Shown here one piece after another: positions 61,757 to 64,000 of a DNA stretch of 64,000 bases (its first letter is position 1; each line of letters starts with the position of its first letter). A program made the position numbers and the translations under genes. The notes under the pieces are model-generated. The model worked only from the letters and a program-made list of their open reading frames with translations, was not told where the DNA came from and did not search any database. Location: contig NZ_SMKV01000002.1 of assembly GCF_004348445.1 (NCBI RefSeq), positions 124,001 through 188,000 of the forward strand, in the 5' to 3' direction. This stretch comes from Saccharopolyspora aridisoli. Lineage in GTDB: Bacteria; Actinomycetota; Actinomycetes; Mycobacteriales; Pseudonocardiaceae.

Positions 61757-62722
61757 TCAGGGGCGCAGCACTGCGCGCCCGACGATCTCGCGCTGCTCGA
61801 TGGCGGTGTGCGCGTCAGCGGCGCACTCGAGTGGGAAGGTTCGTCCGATGGTTGGGGTGATGTGTCCGGCGGCGGCTTCTGCCAGTGCCGTGATGAGCAC
61901 GTCCTTCCGCTGGTGGCGTGAGAGTTGCTGGATCTCGAGGAGCCCGGTAGTGGTCACGTCGCGCCGCCGCGCTTCGTCGGCGTCGATCTCGGCGAAGTCC
62001 TCGTCGGAGGCGCCGTAGGTGATGACGCGCGCGCCGTTGTCGGCTGACTGGAACGCGGCTCGCCCGTACGCGCCGCCGGCGCCGTCGAAGACGACGTCGA
62101 CGCCGCCTGTCAGTTCGCGGACCCCCTCCACCCAGTCCGGTGCGCTGTAGTCGACCGGTTCGGCGCCGAGTTCGCGCACCAGGTCGAGCTTCTCCGCGCC
62201 TCGTGCAGCGCCGATGACCTGGGCCCCTGCGGCCTTGGCCAGCTGGACGATGATGGACGCGGCTCCGCCCGCGGCCGCGGTGACGAGCACTCGTTCTCCC
62301 GGGCGCACGGCCGCGTGGTCGATCAGTCGCATGGCGGTGGTGGCGTCGTGCAGGAGCACCACGGCTGCCTGCTCGTCCAGTCCGCTGGGGATCAGCGCGA
62401 GTTCTGCTTCTTCGACCGTGACCAGTTCGGCGTAGGTTCCGCTGTGCTCGGTGCTGGCGACCACCTTCTTGCCCAGCCACGCCGACTGGACGTCCGCGCC
62501 CAGCGCGACCACTTCACCGGCGATGCCGTCTCCGGGTATGTAGGGCGGATTCACCTCGAAGTACTTCCGCCCCCAGCCTTGGCGGAGCCGCGTGTCGAGG
62601 AACAGCACGTCCACGGCCGCCATCCGCACCAGCACCTGACCCGACCGTGGCACGGGATCGACCTCCTCGATCATCGACAGGACTTCCGGTCCCCCGAATG
62701 TCGTCACCTGCACCGCACGCAT
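61757..62722 (-). CDS. Zinc-independent quinone oxidoreductase-type MDR protein
   Basis: A 321-residue medium-chain reductase. The N-terminal GroES-like domain (GGPEVLSMIEEVDPVPRSGQ, YIPGDGIAGEVVALG) is followed by the NADPH Rossmann region (GERVLVTAAAGGAASIIVQL, where AAAGGAAS is the quinone-reductase variant). No zinc-binding Cys cluster is present. It likely reduces quinones or enones with NADPH. ATG 62722 has GGAG about 12 bases upstream. Confidence 0.9.
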   Translation of the reverse strand: MRAVQVTTFGGPEVLSMIEEVDPVPRSGQVLVRMAAVDVLFLDTRLRQGWGRKYFEVNPPYIPGDGIAGEVVALGADVQSAWLGKKVVASTEHSGTYAELVTVEEAELALIPSGLDEQAAVVLLHDATTAMRLIDHAAVRPGERVLVTAAAGGAASIIVQLAKAAGAQVIGAARGAEKLDLVRELGAEPVDYSAPDWVEGVRELTGGVDVVFDGAGGAYGRAAFQSADNGARVITYGASDEDFAEIDADEARRRDVTTTGLLEIQQLSRHQRKDVLITALAEAAAGHITPTIGRTFPLECAADAHTAIEQREIVGRAVLRP

Positions 62723-62800
62723 GCTGATCACTCCGCTCTCGATCGACTCCTGCCCACCCTCTGACTTCGAGTTAACTGGAGGTCAAGGGCAGTGGGAGGA

Positions 62801-63496
62801 TCAGCAGCAGTGCTCACCGCGCCAGGCTCGCCGGCCTTCGTTGACCGCGACGGCCGTGATCACCGACCCGACCAGCGGATCGGCCCACCACCAGCCGAGA
62901 AGGCTGTTGAGGACGAGCCCGAAGAGCAGCACTCCGGACAGGTAGGTGCAAATCAAGGTCTGCTTGGAGTCGGCGACGGCGCTCGCCGATCCGAGTTCGT
63001 GCCCTGCTCGCCGTTGCGCGTAGGACAGCAGCGGCATGATCAGCAAGGAGAGGGAGGCGACCACGATGCCGGCGGTGGAGTGTTGAGCAGCCTCCCCGCC
63101 GAACAGGCTGCGCACGGATTCCACAGCCACGTAGAGCGCCAGCGCGAAGAACGACACGGCGATCACCTTCAGCGCGGTTCGCTCACGCGCCTCCGGGTCG
63201 GAACCGGCGAACTGCCAAGCGACCGCGACCGCGGAGGCGACCTCGATGATTGAATCCAGGCCGAACCCGATCAGCGCGGTGGAGGACGCGGCAGCGCCTG
63301 CGCTGATGGCCACGACCGCTTCGATCACGTTGTAGGAGATCGTGGCGCCGACCAGCCATCGCACCCGCCGCTGCAGCGCACGGCGCCGCGCGTCCGCGCT
63401 GACGGTCGCCGTTCGCGCACAGCACTGGTCGCCGCAGGCGTCGGCACCGGCCTCGTTGACGTGCGCTGGGCGGTGCTGCTGCCCGTCGTCACACAT
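62801..63496 (-). CDS. CDF-type cation transporter-like protein
   Basis: A 231-residue membrane protein with about five to six helices after a Cys/His-rich N-terminus (CDDGQQHRPAHVNEAGADAC, GDQCC). The cation-diffusion-facilitator core is seen in TALIGFGLDSIIEVASAVAV (Asp in TM2) and SASAVADSKQTLICTYLSGV (Asp and Ser in TM5). The C-terminal HCC adds another potential metal ligand. It overlaps the metal-sensor gene by 8 bp, so it probably exports the metal that the sensor detects (Cd, Pb or Zn). Confidence 0.85.
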   Translation of the reverse strand: MCDDGQQHRPAHVNEAGADACGDQCCARTATVSADARRRALQRRVRWLVGATISYNVIEAVVAISAGAAASSTALIGFGLDSIIEVASAVAVAWQFAGSDPEARERTALKVIAVSFFALALYVAVESVRSLFGGEAAQHSTAGIVVASLSLLIMPLLSYAQRRAGHELGSASAVADSKQTLICTYLSGVLLFGLVLNSLLGWWWADPLVGSVITAVAVNEGRRAWRGEHCC

Positions 63497-63845
63497 GCCG
63501 AGCCTCGTCGCGAAGCGTCTCCGTGCCGTAGTTGGGGCAGAGGGCGACCGCGTTCCCGGTCGCCGCGAGCAGGGCCTCGGCGGCTGTCAGCACCTCGATC
63601 AGTTCCGGCCGGGCGAGCGAGTAGAACACCTGCCGCCCTTGTGGACGGCCGTCGACCAGGCCGCAATCCCGCAGGCAGGCCACGTGCGCCGACACGGTCG
63701 ACTGCGCCAGCCCGAGATGTCCCACGAGATCGGCGACCCGCGCCTCACCTCCGGCAAGACGTCGCACGATGGCCAACCGCGTGCCGTCGGACAGTCCGTG
63801 GAACAGTGCCGCCGCCGCGTCCAGCTCCACACGTTCGATCGTCAT
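63489..63845 (-). CDS. cmtR: ArsR/SmtB-family metal sensor, CmtR-like
   Basis: A 118-residue winged-helix repressor. The recognition helix is LGLAQSTVSAHVACLRDCGL. Cys57 and Cys61 (ACLRDCG) and Cys103 (ALCPNYG) match the CmtR ligand set (57, 61, 102) that binds Cd(II) and Pb(II); other ArsR ligand sets are absent. With the CDF gene it forms a metal-inducible efflux operon. An AT-rich stretch upstream (63850-63875) is the likely promoter/operator. Confidence 0.9.
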   Translation of the reverse strand: MTIERVELDAAAALFHGLSDGTRLAIVRRLAGGEARVADLVGHLGLAQSTVSAHVACLRDCGLVDGRPQGRQVFYSLARPELIEVLTAAEALLAATGNAVALCPNYGTETLRDEARHV

Positions 63846-63881
63846 TCGGCGATGTTATCAATTTTTACCGATGAAGACCGA

Positions 63882-64000
63882 TCAACCCAGACGCTTCGCC
63901 AGGGCGAGCTGCGTCACGTACCGCTTGGTGATCACGCCGCCGTGATCACCATCGATGCGCTCCCCGATGCAGTCCAAGAGCCGGTCCCGTGCCGAGGGCG
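63882..64000 (-). CDS. C-terminal fragment of an unidentified protein (runs off the window)
   Basis: The last ~38 residues of a leftward gene end RYVTQLALAKRLG before TGA at 63882-63884; upstream it reads RDRLLDCIGERIDGDHGGVI. I do not recognise it. The 37 bp between its stop and the cmtR start hold no more than the cmtR promoter. Confidence 0.55.
   Translation of the reverse strand, partial: PSARDRLLDCIGERIDGDHGGVITKRYVTQLALAKRLG

Noticed and set aside
1-64000. CRISPR arrays, tRNAs, IS elements or prophage
   Set aside because: No regularly spaced direct repeats, cloverleaf genes, transposase or phage genes were found by reading; the dispersed repeat is irregularly spaced and not CRISPR-like.

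Overview
The window is high-GC DNA with GTG and TTG starts, dense operons and overlapping stop/start codons. A conservon (cvnABCD), a fused 2-oxoglutarate decarboxylase/dehydrogenase (kgd) followed by a tiny DUF6104-type gene, a chaplin-like secreted peptide and a lone large PBP all point to a mycelial actinomycete. Gene content is most like Pseudonocardiaceae, perhaps Saccharopolyspora; that genus is an inference, not something the sequence proves. The window is mostly chromosomal housekeeping and catabolism. I see no CRISPR array, tRNA, rRNA, transposase, integrase or prophage.

Layout. 1-5.6 kb: phenylacetate catabolism, with paaZ-paaA leftward and paaI-paaK-tetR rightward, separated by two near-identical PaaR-type operators; a frameshifted GntR regulator relic follows. 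5.8-7.8 kb: acetate-type symporter with its DUF485 partner. 8.6-13.4 kb: conservon (NIT-domain histidine kinase, roadblock protein, DUF742 protein, small GTPase). 13.5-25 kb: a run of single genes (AbiEi-like protein, patatin, ArfB, serine hydrolase, CPBP protease, class A PBP, a small protein with a possible amyloid-signalling tail, MFS exporter, secreted M14 peptidase, Ala/Pro-rich protein). 25-29 kb: Baeyer-Villiger-type monooxygenase divergent from a TetR regulator, then two secreted proteins.

29-43 kb is an acyl-CoA and glycolate block: fadB-fadA, glcDEF, a phosphodiesterase-like enzyme, an acyl-CoA dehydrogenase, a CaiB-type racemase/transferase, a MerR regulator and a degenerate acyl-CoA ligase. 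The fadAB promoter and the MerR/CaiB divergent promoter share a 21-bp inverted repeat (TGTNACA-N7-TGTNACA), suggesting one regulon. 43.5-50.2 kb: two DUF202 membrane proteins, ohr-ohrR, then gcvH-sdaA behind a tandem glycine riboswitch, and a PucR regulator beside alanine dehydrogenase; together these convert glycine, serine and alanine to pyruvate. 50.7-57.1 kb: a small cysteine-containing protein, an ABC-2 exporter pair and a single-chain four-domain ABC exporter. 57.6-64 kb: kgd, DUF6104, a quinone-oxidoreductase-like enzyme, and a CmtR-like metal sensor with a CDF metal exporter.

The most unusual feature is a dispersed motif of about 20 bp (core GGAAGGTTCCC / GGGAACCTTCC, often with CAG/CTG on one side) present in about 20 intergenic positions, mostly just after stop codons. 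Some pairs form perfect or near-perfect hairpins; elsewhere a single copy sits in the loop of an unrelated stem. It may be a lineage-specific terminator family or a REP-like element.
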